Positions 1 through 8,256 of a DNA stretch of 56,871 nt are shown here, piece by piece (position 1 is the first letter of the stretch; each line of letters begins with the position of its first letter). The stretch comes from Collinsella sp. (GTDB lineage Bacteria > Actinomycetota > Coriobacteriia > Coriobacteriales > Coriobacteriaceae). A program made the translations under genes and the position numbers. Below the pieces are notes generated by a model, which made no database searches, was not told the origin of the DNA, and was given only the letters and a program-made list of their open reading frames with translations. Location of the stretch: contig DXLP01000016.1 of the NCBI GenBank assembly GCA_019414645.1, forward strand, positions 1 through 56,871. Reading direction: 5' to 3'.

Positions 1-47
1 AGTCCCTTGCGGCGTAGTTCTTATTTAAGCCGTCCAAGTTTTGGGGT

Positions 48-73
48 GCAGTTCAAATGAGCTGCGGGGTTTT
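48..73 (+). terminator. possible weak terminator hairpin at window edge
   Basis: A short hairpin (7-8 bp with one G-T pair, positions 48-65) is followed by GGGG and four T on the plus strand. It could end a plus-strand gene lying left of the window. The rest of 1-110 shows nothing recognisable. The T run is short, so this is a weak call. Confidence 0.25.
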
Positions 74-110
74 CCTTTGTGCCTCCGATGCGAAATAAAT
101 CGCTCAGATA

Positions 111-875
111 CTACTGATAATCGACGACGTCGATCCAGTTCTTAAGGAACTCATCGTTCACGTTGCGCTTACGAGCGAGCTCGGAAGCGGCGACGATGCT
201 CGTCCACTGACGCACGACCTGCATGGGCATATCGGCGCGGTCGCAGTAGAGCTCCAGGTAGGCCTCAGCCTGGTCCTTGCTGTTGAGGGCAAAGAGCAGG
301 TAGGTGGTGGCAACGTCGGCAGCAGGGGAGCCCTGGGTGGCATGTGCCCAGTCGCAGACGTACAGCTGGCCGTCGTCGCCGACGATGACGTTGGAGGGGT
401 TGAAGTCGCCGTGGCAGACCTTGAACTCCTTGGTCATGCCGTCCAGACGCTCCTGAAGGTTGTAGCGCGTGGTGGCATTGAGCTGATCGAGGCTGTCGAT
501 CATGCGGGCGAACTTATCGCGCTGACGGTTGAGCAGCGGGGAGGTGTAGCCGTGGATCTCGATCTGGAGGTCGACGAACATCTCGAGGTACTCACCAAAG
601 CGCTGGGGCTCGGCAGTCATCTTCTCGGCAAGGGTGGTGCCCGGAACCTTCTCGGTCACGAGAGCCCAGCCGTTGGCGTTCTCGAGCTGGGAAACCTCGA
701 GAGCCTTGGGGCTGCGGATGCCGCACTCATTGATGCGGGCAAGATTCAAAGCCTCGTTGAACACGTCGGAGACGGGCTTGGTCTCGTTAAAGACCTTGAC
801 GATCTTGTCGCCCAGGTCGTAAACGACCTTGTTGCCGCGACGGACGAGCTCGGTCTTGGAATCGGGGAGCAGCAT
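111..875 (-). CDS. choline/aminoglycoside kinase-like phosphotransferase
   Basis: This 254-residue protein has the protein-kinase-like fold of the aminoglycoside phosphotransferase/choline kinase superfamily. The catalytic-loop motif HGDFNPSNV lies at residues 155-163, and the metal-binding aspartate is in CDWAHATQG (174-182). These small cytosolic kinases transfer phosphate from ATP to a small hydroxylated molecule such as choline, an aminoglycoside or a sugar derivative; the substrate cannot be read from sequence. The ATG start at 875 follows an AAAGGAT ribosome site. The gene lies just downstream of adhE on the same strand, so it may be read from the adhE transcript. The annotated adhE frame runs 89 bp into this gene, which is discussed as a finding. 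Nothing suggests that it is truncated. Confidence 0.8.
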   Translation of the reverse strand: MLLPDSKTELVRRGNKVVYDLGDKIVKVFNETKPVSDVFNEALNLARINECGIRSPKALEVSQLENANGWALVTEKVPGTTLAEKMTAEPQRFGEYLEMFVDLQIEIHGYTSPLLNRQRDKFARMIDSLDQLNATTRYNLQERLDGMTKEFKVCHGDFNPSNVIVGDDGQLYVCDWAHATQGSPAADVATTYLLFALNSKDQAEAYLELYCDRADMPMQVVRQWTSIVAASELARKRNVNDEFLKNWIDVVDYQ

Positions 876-3612
876 GATTGCATCCTTTCAACGATGCGAT
901 AGAAGCAACGGCGGGGGCGTGCGTACACCCGTGCACCCCCGCCCCCAATAACCGTGCTAAAAAATAGCAGACGGCGCAGTCCTGGGGCTCGCGGCCGTAG
1001 TAGGCGTCCAGGTAGAGCTCCTTGATCTCGCTCATGAGCGGGTAGCGCGGGTTAGCGCCGGTGCACTGGTCGTTGAATGCCTGCTCGGTCATCTCGTCGA
1101 GGGTGTCGAGGAAGTACTGCTCGTCAACACCGTAGTCGGCGATGGTCTTCTTGACACCGATGAAGTCCTTGAGCTCCTCGAGCTTCGTGATGAAGTTCTC
1201 GAAGACCTCCTTGTCGTCCTTGCCCTCGATGCCGCAGTACTTGGCCATCTCGGCGTAGTTGTGCAGCGCGTTGGGGTAAGGATACTGGGAGAAGGTACCC
1301 ATCTTGACGGGAGCCTCGGCGGCGTTGTAGCGCATAACGCGGGTCAGGATGACGGCGTTTGCGAGGCCGTGGGGCAGGTGATGGAAAGCGCCGAGCTTGT
1401 GGGCCATGGAGTGGTTGAGGCCCAGGAAGGCGTTGGCGAAGGCCATACCGGCCATGCAGGAGGCGTTGTGCATCTCCTCGCGGGCATGCGGGTCCTTGGC
1501 ACCGTTCGTGAAGCTGGAGGGCAGGTTCTCGAAGACGAGCTTAGCAGCGCGCTCGGAGAGGCCCTTAGTGTAGTCGGAAGCCATGATGGAGACGTAGGAC
1601 TCGATGGCGTGGGTCATGACGTCGATGCCGGAGGCAGCGGTCAGGCCGCGCGGGGCGGTCATGCAGTTGTCGGCGTCGACGATAGCCATGTTGGGGAGCA
1701 GCGCGTAGTCGGCGAGCGGCCACTTGATGCCGGTCTCCTTGTCGGTGATGATGGCGAACGGCGTGCACTCGGAGCCGGTACCCGAAGAGGTCGGGACGGC
1801 AACGAAGTAGGCCTTCTTGCCCATCTCGGGGAAGGTGAAGATACGCTTGCGGATGTCCATGAAGTCCATGGCCATGTCCTCAAACTTGCACTCGGGGTGC
1901 TCGTACATCATCCACATGATCTTGCCGGCGTCCATAGCGGAGCCACCGCCGACGGCGATGATGACGTCCGGCTCAAAGAGGGCCATCTGCTTGGCGCCGC
2001 GACGTGCGCACTGCAGCGACGGATCGGGCTCGACGTCATAGAAGCAGTCGTGGGCGATGCCCATCTCGTCGAGCTTGGCCTCGATGGCGCGGGTGTTGCC
2101 ATTCTTGAAGAGGAACTGGTCGGTGACGATGAAGGCGCGCTTCTTGCCCATGACGGTACCGAGCTCGTCGAGGGCGACGGGCGTGGAACCCTTCTTGAAG
2201 TAGACCTTCTCGGGAGCGCGGAACCACAGCATGTTCTCACGGCGCTCGGCCACAGTCTTAACGTTGATCAAGTGCTTCACCCCAACGTTCTCGGAGACGG
2301 AGTTGCCGCCCCAGGAGCCGCAGCCCAGGGTCAGAGACGGCTTCATGCCAAAGTTGTACAGGTCACCGATGCCGCCGTGCGAGGACGGGGTGTTGATGAC
2401 GATACGGCAGGCCTTCATGACGTGCTCGAACAGGCTGATCTTCTCGGCCTGGGCGGGGTGCACGTACAGAGAGGCGGTGTGGCCCGGGCCACCGGCGAGC
2501 ACCAGGTGCTCGGCCTTGTCGACGGCCTCCTGGAAGTCCTTGGCGTGGTACATGGCCAGGACCGGGGAGAGCTTCTCGTGGGAGAACTCCTCCTTGGCGG
2601 GGTCGGTGGAGGTGACCTCGGCGATCAGGATCTTGGTCTTGGCGGGAACCTCGATGCCGGCGAGCTCGGCGATCTTGGCGGCAGCCATGCCGGGGATGCG
2701 GTGATCGAGAGCGCCGTTCTTGAACATGGCGGCACGCAGGGCCTCCATCTCGGCACCCTGCTTGACGAAGTAGCAGCCGCGCTTCTGGAACTCGGCCTTG
2801 ACCTGGTCATAGATGGTGTCGATGACGGTCACGGACTGCTCGGAAGCGCAGATCATGCCGTTGTCGAAGGTCTTGGAGTGGATGATGGAGTTGACGGCGA
2901 GCAGCACGTCGGCGGTGTCGTCGATGACGACCGGGGTGTTACCGGCGCCAACGCCCAGCGCGGGCTTGCCCGAGGAGTAAGCGGCCTTGACCATGCCCGG
3001 GCCACCGGTGGCGAGGATGATGTCGACGTCGCGCATGACCATGTTGGTCAGCTCGATGGAGGGGACATCAACCCAGCCGATGATGCCCTCGGGGGCACCG
3101 GCCTTGACGGCGGCGTCAAGCACGAGCTTGGCAGCGGCGATGGTGCACTTGGCGGCAGCCGGGTGCGGGGAGATGATGATGGCGTTGCGGGTCTTCAGGC
3201 TGATCAGCGTCTTGAAGATCGCGGTAGAAGTGGGGTTGGTCGTCGGGATGACGGCGCCCACGATGCCGATGGGCTCGGCGATCTTGGTGATGCCGTAAGC
3301 CTCGTCGCGCTCCAGGACACCACAGGTCTTGGTGTTCTTGTAAGCGTTGTAGATGTACTCTGCGGCGTAGTGGTTCTTGATGACCTTGTCCTCAAGAACG
3401 CCGCGGCCGGTCTCCTCGATGGCCATCTTCGCCAACGGGATACGAGCCTTGTTGGCAGCCATGGCGGCCTCATAGAAGATCTTGTCGACCTGCTCCTGCG
3501 TGTACGTAGCAAAAAGCGCCTGGGCCTCTCGCATCTGAGCGAGCTTGGCCTCAAGCGCCTCTACGTTGTCCACAATTGCGGGAGTAGTGTTTTCCGGTGA
3601 CTTTTTCACCAT
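787..3612 (-). CDS. adhE: bifunctional aldehyde-alcohol dehydrogenase AdhE
   Basis: AdhE reduces acetyl-CoA to acetaldehyde and then to ethanol, regenerating NAD+ during fermentation; the enzyme forms filaments called spirosomes. The N-terminal CoA-acylating aldehyde dehydrogenase domain spans about residues 1-440, with the catalytic cysteine in GMICASEQS (Cys255). The C-terminal iron-dependent alcohol dehydrogenase domain has GGGSAMDAGK and a histidine-rich metal site (MAHKLGAFHHLPHG). The ATG at 3612 follows AGGAGAC. The family-like sequence ends near Phe884 (position 961), but the frame stays open to 787, adding 57 residues of non-homologous sequence that pass through a GC hairpin and into the next gene. 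Deleting one T from the T6 run at 959-964 would give a TAG right after Phe884, so the true C-terminus is uncertain. Confidence 0.93.
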   Translation of the reverse strand: MVKKSPENTTPAIVDNVEALEAKLAQMREAQALFATYTQEQVDKIFYEAAMAANKARIPLAKMAIEETGRGVLEDKVIKNHYAAEYIYNAYKNTKTCGVLERDEAYGITKIAEPIGIVGAVIPTTNPTSTAIFKTLISLKTRNAIIISPHPAAAKCTIAAAKLVLDAAVKAGAPEGIIGWVDVPSIELTNMVMRDVDIILATGGPGMVKAAYSSGKPALGVGAGNTPVVIDDTADVLLAVNSIIHSKTFDNGMICASEQSVTVIDTIYDQVKAEFQKRGCYFVKQGAEMEALRAAMFKNGALDHRIPGMAAAKIAELAGIEVPAKTKILIAEVTSTDPAKEEFSHEKLSPVLAMYHAKDFQEAVDKAEHLVLAGGPGHTASLYVHPAQAEKISLFEHVMKACRIVINTPSSHGGIGDLYNFGMKPSLTLGCGSWGGNSVSENVGVKHLINVKTVAERRENMLWFRAPEKVYFKKGSTPVALDELGTVMGKKRAFIVTDQFLFKNGNTRAIEAKLDEMGIAHDCFYDVEPDPSLQCARRGAKQMALFEPDVIIAVGGGSAMDAGKIMWMMYEHPECKFEDMAMDFMDIRKRIFTFPEMGKKAYFVAVPTSSGTGSECTPFAIITDKETGIKWPLADYALLPNMAIVDADNCMTAPRGLTAASGIDVMTHAIESYVSIMASDYTKGLSERAAKLVFENLPSSFTNGAKDPHAREEMHNASCMAGMAFANAFLGLNHSMAHKLGAFHHLPHGLANAVILTRVMRYNAAEAPVKMGTFSQYPYPNALHNYAEMAKYCGIEGKDDKEVFENFITKLEELKDFIGVKKTIADYGVDEQYFLDTLDEMTEQAFNDQCTGANPRYPLMSEIKELYLDAYYGREPQDCAVCYFLARLLGAGVHGCTHAPAVASIASLKGCNHAAPRFQDRARPSRQQGRLRPGRQDRQGL
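910..943 (-). other. GC-rich hairpin between adhE core and downstream kinase gene
   Basis: GGCGGGGG pairs with CCCCCGCC around a loop containing a GTACAC-like sequence, giving about 10 bp with one wobble in minus-strand RNA. No U tract follows in the minus direction, so it is not a canonical terminator. It may be a processing or RNA-stability element between the two genes. The open adhE frame passes through it. Confidence 0.5.
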
Positions 3613-3652
3613 TTGTGTCTCCTTGCGATCGGAGATTTACCCTACGCCTTGC

Positions 3653-3661
3653 ATGATAGCA
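3653..3661 (-). promoter_or_regulatory. adhE extended -10 promoter element
   Basis: On the minus strand the sequence TGCTATCAT lies about 40 bp before the adhE start codon. It matches an extended -10 box (TGn followed by a TATAAT-like hexamer); no good -35 box is visible. Similar TGCTATAGT elements precede rpmB and rpsT in this window. Confidence 0.45.
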
Positions 3662-3704
3662 AGAAATTATTCGGCGAACGGTCAGATTCCTGTAAAAGGC
3701 ACAC

Positions 3705-3734
3705 TAAAACGCTTCAATAAACTGAAGCGTTTTA
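3705..3734. promoter_or_regulatory. 30-bp palindrome upstream of adhE, candidate operator
   Basis: TAAAACGCTTCA (3705-3716) and TGAAGCGTTTTA (3723-3734) are perfect 12-bp inverted repeats separated by ATAAAC. The centre lies about 64 bp upstream of the proposed adhE -10 box, a usual place for an activator dimer. It does not fit the Rex, CRP or CcpA consensus as I know them. A terminator is the alternative, but the rpmB terminator at 3830 already serves that role. Confidence 0.5.
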
Positions 3735-3763
3735 ACTAAACTATCTACCAGTGCATCGCCCCG

Positions 3764-3821
3764 CTCATTGGGGACAGGCTTACACGGGTGTTTTCGCTCA
3801 TGTAAGCCTGTCCCCAATGAG
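3764..3821. repeat. perfect 21-bp inverted repeat (REP-like)
   Basis: Arms 3764-3784 and 3801-3821 are exact reverse complements beginning CTCATTGGGGACAGG, with a 16-nt loop. The word GGGACAGG recurs as CCTGTCCC at 31911-31918, and the 53390-53438 hairpin carries the related GGGGCTGTCCC. This suggests a dispersed palindromic repeat class. It is intergenic, between rpmB and adhE. Confidence 0.8.
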
Positions 3822-3824
3822 TGC

Positions 3825-3857
3825 AAAAAGGCGCCCTCCGTAGGGGAGGGCGCCTTT
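3825..3857 (-). terminator. rpmB rho-independent terminator
   Basis: GGCGCCCTCC (3830-3839) pairs perfectly with GGAGGGCGCC (3845-3854) around a 5-nt loop. On the minus strand it is followed by five T, 70 bp after the rpmB stop codon. Confidence 0.85.
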
Positions 3858-3925
3858 GGTAAGTTCTATGTGAACGCGAGGTCTTTGACCCGGAGAGTCC
3901 GAGGTACTTGTTGGTAAGACCTTAT

Positions 3926-4114
3926 TTAGGAGCGCGCAACCTTGCCGGACTTGAGGCAGGTGGAGCAAACGTTCATCTTGCGACGGTGACCATCGACGAC
4001 GACGTAGACGCGCTGGATGTTGGGGCGGAACTTACGGTTGGTGACGCGGTGAGAGTGGCTGATGGAGCGACCGGCAACGGGGTGCTTACCGCAAACTTCG
4101 CAAACTTTGGACAT
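3926..4114 (-). CDS. rpmB: 50S ribosomal protein L28
   Basis: This is the small basic large-subunit ribosomal protein L28, 62 residues. It begins MSKVCEVCGKHP, has the typical SHSHRVTNRKFRPN segment, and carries two cysteine pairs (CEVC and CSTC) that mark the zinc-binding form. The ATG at 4114 was chosen because it follows a strong AAGGAGGG ribosome site; an in-frame ATG at 4162 would add 16 residues not seen in the family. The gene appears monocistronic, with its own extended -10 promoter and a strong terminator. This is a zinc-type paralogue in organisms that carry both forms, and nothing here shows whether a zinc-free copy exists elsewhere. Confidence 0.96.
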   Translation of the reverse strand: MSKVCEVCGKHPVAGRSISHSHRVTNRKFRPNIQRVYVVVDGHRRKMNVCSTCLKSGKVARS

Positions 4115-4168
4115 AACTGACCCTCCTTGGGCGACAAACGAACATGTCGCGTTAACAAACAAGCCTGA

Positions 4169-4177
4169 ACTATAGCA
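4169..4177 (-). promoter_or_regulatory. rpmB extended -10 promoter element
   Basis: The minus-strand sequence TGCTATAGT lies about 55 bp upstream of the rpmB start. It is an extended -10 box without a clear -35, identical to the one before rpsT. Confidence 0.5.
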
Positions 4178-4429
4178 CAGAAGCAGATCCCTGTGCGTAA
4201 TCTACACAGAGATATTTCTCTTTTGGCGATAGTGCTCACGCCACGGCCCTGGACGTAGATCCGATTTGCGTGCAGCAGAGGGGATTATGCCAGCTCGTGC
4301 GTACGTTTTCAAGCTCGTCCCAAAAATATATATAGGTTTATTGAGCATCGGGCTCCGTTTACGGATTGCTCTGTATTTATGCTCGCAATTAAGCTCGAGG
4401 TTGGCTACACTATCCCTTGACCATTAAAG
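4178..4429. other. intergenic region between rpmB and pyr leader
   Basis: This 250-bp divergent spacer must hold the start of the pyr transcript, because the leader hairpins begin at 4430. I see a TACACT sequence at 4405-4410 that could be a -10 box but no convincing -35. No small gene, RNA gene or repeat is recognisable. Confidence 0.4.
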
Positions 4430-4526
4430 GGGTACGAGATACCCACATGGAATTACATAGCTGCCAAAGAGCAGCCCTTCCTGTGGGTGTCTGGTCCGCT
4501 TTGAGCGGTCGGGCATCTATTTTTTT
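4430..4526 (+). promoter_or_regulatory. pyr operon attenuator leader (candidate PyrR target)
   Basis: Three mutually exclusive RNA structures can be drawn. (1) GGGTA (4430-4434) pairs with TACCC (4440-4444). (2) GATACCCACA (4438-4447) pairs with TGTGGGTGTC (4482-4491), with an inner GCTGC/GCAGC hairpin. (3) A long imperfect stem starting GGTGTC (4486) and ending GGGCATC (4517) is followed by seven T (4520-4526), as in an intrinsic terminator. Structure 2 uses bases of both 1 and 3, the logic of anti-antiterminator, antiterminator and terminator known for PyrR-regulated leaders. The Bacillus PyrR-loop consensus is not obvious, so the ligand is inferred from position before pyrR. Confidence 0.6.
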
Positions 4527-4553
4527 GACTGTGTCAGCAGTCAAGACATGTGA

Positions 4554-5150
<597 letters not shown>

Positions 5151-5154
5151 TACC

Positions 5155-6099
5155 GTGGCGTTCAACCATAAGCACCTGATCGACATTACCGAGTACTCCG
5201 AAGAGGACATCAAGCTCATCCTCGAGACCGCCAAGGCGTTCTCCGAGGTCAACGAGCGTGCGATCAAAAAGGTCCCCACGCTCAAGGGCAAGACCATCGT
5301 CAACATGTTCAACGAGCCCTCGACGCGCACCCGCAGCTCCTTCGAGCTCGCCGAGAAGCGTCTTTCGGCCGACAGCCTTAACTTTGGCGGCTCTTCGACC
5401 TCCACGGTCAAGGGCGAGAGCCTCGTCGATACCGTCGAGACCCTTAACGCCTACAAGATCGACTGCATCGTCGTGCGCGACAAGCACGCCGGCGCGCCCT
5501 ACATCGTCACGCAGAACTCGCCCGCGAGCGTCATCTGCGCTGGCGACGGCAAGCACAACCACCCCACGCAGGCCCTGCTCGACCTGTATACCATCTGGGA
5601 GCACAAGGGTGACTTCCACGGTTTGAAGGTCGCCGTCGTCGGCGATATCGCGCACTCCCGCGTCTGCGGCTCGCTGATCCCCGCCCTTAAGATCATGGGC
5701 TGCGAGACCTACGCCGTCGCCCCCGGCACGCTGCTGCCGCCGGCGCCCGAGGTCCTGGGCTGCGACCACGTGACGAGCGACCTCGATTCCGTCCTGCCCG
5801 AGCTGGACGTCGTCTACATGCTGCGCGTGCAGCAGGAGCGCCTCGAAGGTGCCCCGTTCCCGACCATTCGCGAGTACCACAAGCTCTTCGGCTTGACCAA
5901 GGACCGCGAGAAGCTCATGAAGCCCGATGCGATCATCTGCCACCCGGGCCCCATCAACCGCGGCGTCGAGTTCGACTCCTATATGGCCGACCACCCGCAA
6001 CGCTCCGTCATCCTGGAGCAGGTCTACGCCGGTATCTGCGTGCGTATGGCTATCCTGTATCTGCTGCTTGGAGGTGCCGATAATGGCCTTGCTTCTTAA
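5155..6099 (+). CDS. pyrB: aspartate carbamoyltransferase catalytic subunit
   Basis: PyrB condenses carbamoyl phosphate with aspartate to form carbamoyl aspartate, the first committed step of pyrimidine synthesis. The carbamoyl-phosphate motif STRTR is at 56-60, and HPTQAL at 136-141. I chose the GTG at 5155 (314 residues) because GGAGG at 5139-5143 is well placed for it; an in-frame GTG at 5143 would overlap pyrR and lacks a ribosome site. The end overlaps pyrC by 17 bp. No pyrI regulatory subunit is present nearby, consistent with the unregulated enzyme class. Confidence 0.95.
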   Translation: MAFNHKHLIDITEYSEEDIKLILETAKAFSEVNERAIKKVPTLKGKTIVNMFNEPSTRTRSSFELAEKRLSADSLNFGGSSTSTVKGESLVDTVETLNAYKIDCIVVRDKHAGAPYIVTQNSPASVICAGDGKHNHPTQALLDLYTIWEHKGDFHGLKVAVVGDIAHSRVCGSLIPALKIMGCETYAVAPGTLLPPAPEVLGCDHVTSDLDSVLPELDVVYMLRVQQERLEGAPFPTIREYHKLFGLTKDREKLMKPDAIICHPGPINRGVEFDSYMADHPQRSVILEQVYAGICVRMAILYLLLGGADNGLAS

Positions 6100-7372
6100 G
6101 AATGCCCACGTCGTCGACCCGTCCGTCGAGCTTGACGGTGTCGTTGACGTCCTGATTGACGGCGACAAGATCGCCGAGGTCGGCGAGAATCTCGCCGTCG
6201 AGGGAGCCGAGGTCCGCGACCTTTCCGGCAAGTACCTCGTCCCTGGCCTGGTGGATATGCACGTTCACCTTCGCGAGCCCGGCTATGAGGTCAAAGAGGA
6301 CATCGAGAGCGGTACCCGCGCAGCTGCCAAGGGCGGCTTCACCGGCGTGTGCGCCATGCCCAACACCGATCCCGTCACCGATAACGGCACCGTCGTGGAG
6401 TTCGTCAAGTCCCGCGCTGCCGAGGTCGGTCACTGCCGCGTCTATCCGTCGGGCGCCATGACCCGCGGTCTTAAGGGCGAGGCCATGTCCGAGATGGGCG
6501 ATATGGTCGCCCACGGCGCCGTCGCCTTCACCGACGACGGTCGCGGCGTGCAGGGTGCGGGCATGCTCCGTCGCTGCATGGACTACGGCAAGATGTTCGG
6601 CAAGGTCTTTATGAGCCACTGCCAGGACGAGGACCTGGTCGGCCACGGCCAGATCAACGAGGGCAAGGTCTCGACCCGTCTGGCTCTCGAGGGCTGGCCG
6701 GCTGCCGGCGAGGAGCTCCAGATCGCCCGCGACATCGAGATCGCCAAGCTGACCGGTGCCAAGCTGCACATCCAGCACATCTCCACCGCCCATGGCCTGG
6801 AGATCGTGCGTGCCGGTAAGGCCGCTGGTGTTCAGGTTACCTGCGAGGCCACTCCGCACCACATGTTCCTGACCGAGAACGACCTGGACGAGACCTACAA
6901 CACCTCGCTCAAGGTCAACCCGCCGCTGCGCACCGACGAGGACGCCGAGGCCATCCGTCAGGGCGTCATCGACGGCACCGTCGACGCTATCGTCACCGAT
7001 CACGCTCCCCACACCCCGTGGGAGAAGGCGCGCGAGTTCGAGCTTGCGCCCTTTGGCATGATCGGCCTCGAGACCTCGCTGTCGCTCGTACTCACCGAGC
7101 TGGTCAACACGGGCAAGATGAGTATGGGCCGCATGGTCGAGCTCATGGCCATCAAGCCGCGTGAGATCCTGGGCCTCGACCAGGTTCAGGTCAAGGCGGG
7201 CTCCGTTGCCGACCTGACCGTGTTCGACGCGTCCGCCACCTGGACGGTCGGCGAGGATGGATACGAGTCGCGTGCCGAGAACTCCGGTTTTGCCGGCCGC
7301 ACGCTTACCGGTCGTGCCACCGATGTATTTGTCGGCGGTAAGCAGACGCTCGCCGACGGCTGCATCTGCTAG
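6083..7372 (+). CDS. pyrC: dihydroorotase, class I
   Basis: PyrC cyclises carbamoyl aspartate to dihydroorotate. The 429-residue length and the HVHLREPG motif (His60, His62, Arg64) place it in the class I, amidohydrolase-fold, zinc-dependent dihydroorotases. Further signatures are ATPHHMFL, and VTDHAPHTPWEK with the catalytic aspartate. The ATG at 6083 sits inside the end of pyrB, after GGAGGTG, so the two are translationally coupled. A longer upstream in-frame extension was rejected because it is only pyrB read in another frame. The gene ends at a TAG 92 bp before pyrK. Confidence 0.96.
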   Translation: MALLLKNAHVVDPSVELDGVVDVLIDGDKIAEVGENLAVEGAEVRDLSGKYLVPGLVDMHVHLREPGYEVKEDIESGTRAAAKGGFTGVCAMPNTDPVTDNGTVVEFVKSRAAEVGHCRVYPSGAMTRGLKGEAMSEMGDMVAHGAVAFTDDGRGVQGAGMLRRCMDYGKMFGKVFMSHCQDEDLVGHGQINEGKVSTRLALEGWPAAGEELQIARDIEIAKLTGAKLHIQHISTAHGLEIVRAGKAAGVQVTCEATPHHMFLTENDLDETYNTSLKVNPPLRTDEDAEAIRQGVIDGTVDAIVTDHAPHTPWEKAREFELAPFGMIGLETSLSLVLTELVNTGKMSMGRMVELMAIKPREILGLDQVQVKAGSVADLTVFDASATWTVGEDGYESRAENSGFAGRTLTGRATDVFVGGKQTLADGCIC

Positions 7373-7464
7373 CATAGCCTTATCGCTTTTGTGCGCGGTG
7401 CCCTTGCGGTGCCGCGCTTTCTGTTCGTTTTGACCATGCAACCGCATGGGGGATTGGAGCGTCT

Positions 7465-8256
7465 ATGCCCACACCTTCCACTGCACGCATGCACGACTTC
7501 GAGGTCGTATCGAACCAGGAGATCGCCGACGGCATCTTCTCGCTCGTCATCTCGGCCCCCAAGCTTGCAAGTGCGCTCAAGCCCGGTCAGTTTGTGAACA
7601 TCGCCGTGCCCGGCGATGCGTCCTCGCTGCTTCGCGTGCCCCTGAGCTTCTATCGCGCCGACGCCCAGGCCGGTACCGTCGAGCTGTGGTACGCCGTCGT
7701 GGGCGACGACACCCGTCGTCTGTCGCAGATGGCCCCAGGTTCCACCTCTAACCTGCTGGGCCCCGGCGGCCGCGGCTGGCTTGTGCCCGAGGGCACCAGG
7801 AAGGCGCTGCTCGTGGCGGGCGGCATCGGCGTTCCGCCCGTGCTGTGCCTTGCCGGCAAGCTTGCCGAGCAGGGTGTGGCCGTCGACGTGTGCCTGGGCT
7901 TTTGCACCGCGTCCAAGGCCGTGGGCATCGATGAGTTCCGCGCGCTCTGCGATACGGTCAACGTATGCACCGACGACGGCTCGCTCGGCACGCACGGCTT
8001 CTGCACCGATCCTGCCGCCGAGCTGCTCGGCGAGGGCGGTTACGACTACGTCGCCAGCTGTGGTCCCGCCGTCATGATGAAGAAGGTCGCCGCCGCTGCC
8101 GCCGAGGCCGGCGCGTACTGCGAGGTGTCGCTCGAGCGCATGATGAGCTGTGGCTTTGGCGCCTGCAACACCTGCAATGTCGAGACGGTCGACGGTATGA
8201 AGGGCGCCTGCATGTGCGGCCCCGTGTTTGATGCTTCCAAGGTGGTGGTCTTCTAG
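7465..8256 (+). CDS. pyrK: dihydroorotate dehydrogenase B, electron-transfer subunit
   Basis: PyrK is the FAD and [2Fe-2S] subunit that passes electrons from the class 1B dihydroorotate dehydrogenase to NAD+. The 263-residue protein has an N-terminal ferredoxin-reductase-like FAD domain, a GGIGVPP nucleotide-binding segment, and a C-terminal cluster with cysteines at about 229, 234, 237 and 249 (C-x4-C-x2-C-x11-C). The ATG at 7465 follows a GGAG site. The stop shares bases with the pyrD GTG start (TAGTG), so the two subunits are coupled, as expected for an obligate heterotetramer. A weak GC hairpin around 7392-7418, just upstream, may modulate read-through from pyrC. Confidence 0.95.
   Translation: MPTPSTARMHDFEVVSNQEIADGIFSLVISAPKLASALKPGQFVNIAVPGDASSLLRVPLSFYRADAQAGTVELWYAVVGDDTRRLSQMAPGSTSNLLGPGGRGWLVPEGTRKALLVAGGIGVPPVLCLAGKLAEQGVAVDVCLGFCTASKAVGIDEFRALCDTVNVCTDDGSLGTHGFCTDPAAELLGEGGYDYVASCGPAVMMKKVAAAAAEAGAYCEVSLERMMSCGFGACNTCNVETVDGMKGACMCGPVFDASKVVVF

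Noticed and set aside
1261..3600. 779-residue open frame antisense to adhE
   Set aside because: It has no ribosome site, low-complexity composition rich in Gly/Val/Leu/Asp, and no family motif. It is a codon-bias shadow of the highly expressed adhE.
3705..3734. Rex or CRP/FNR site before adhE
   Set aside because: The dyad lacks TTGTGA/TCACAA (Rex), TGTGA-N6-TCACA (CRP) and TTGAT-N4-ATCAA (FNR) features.
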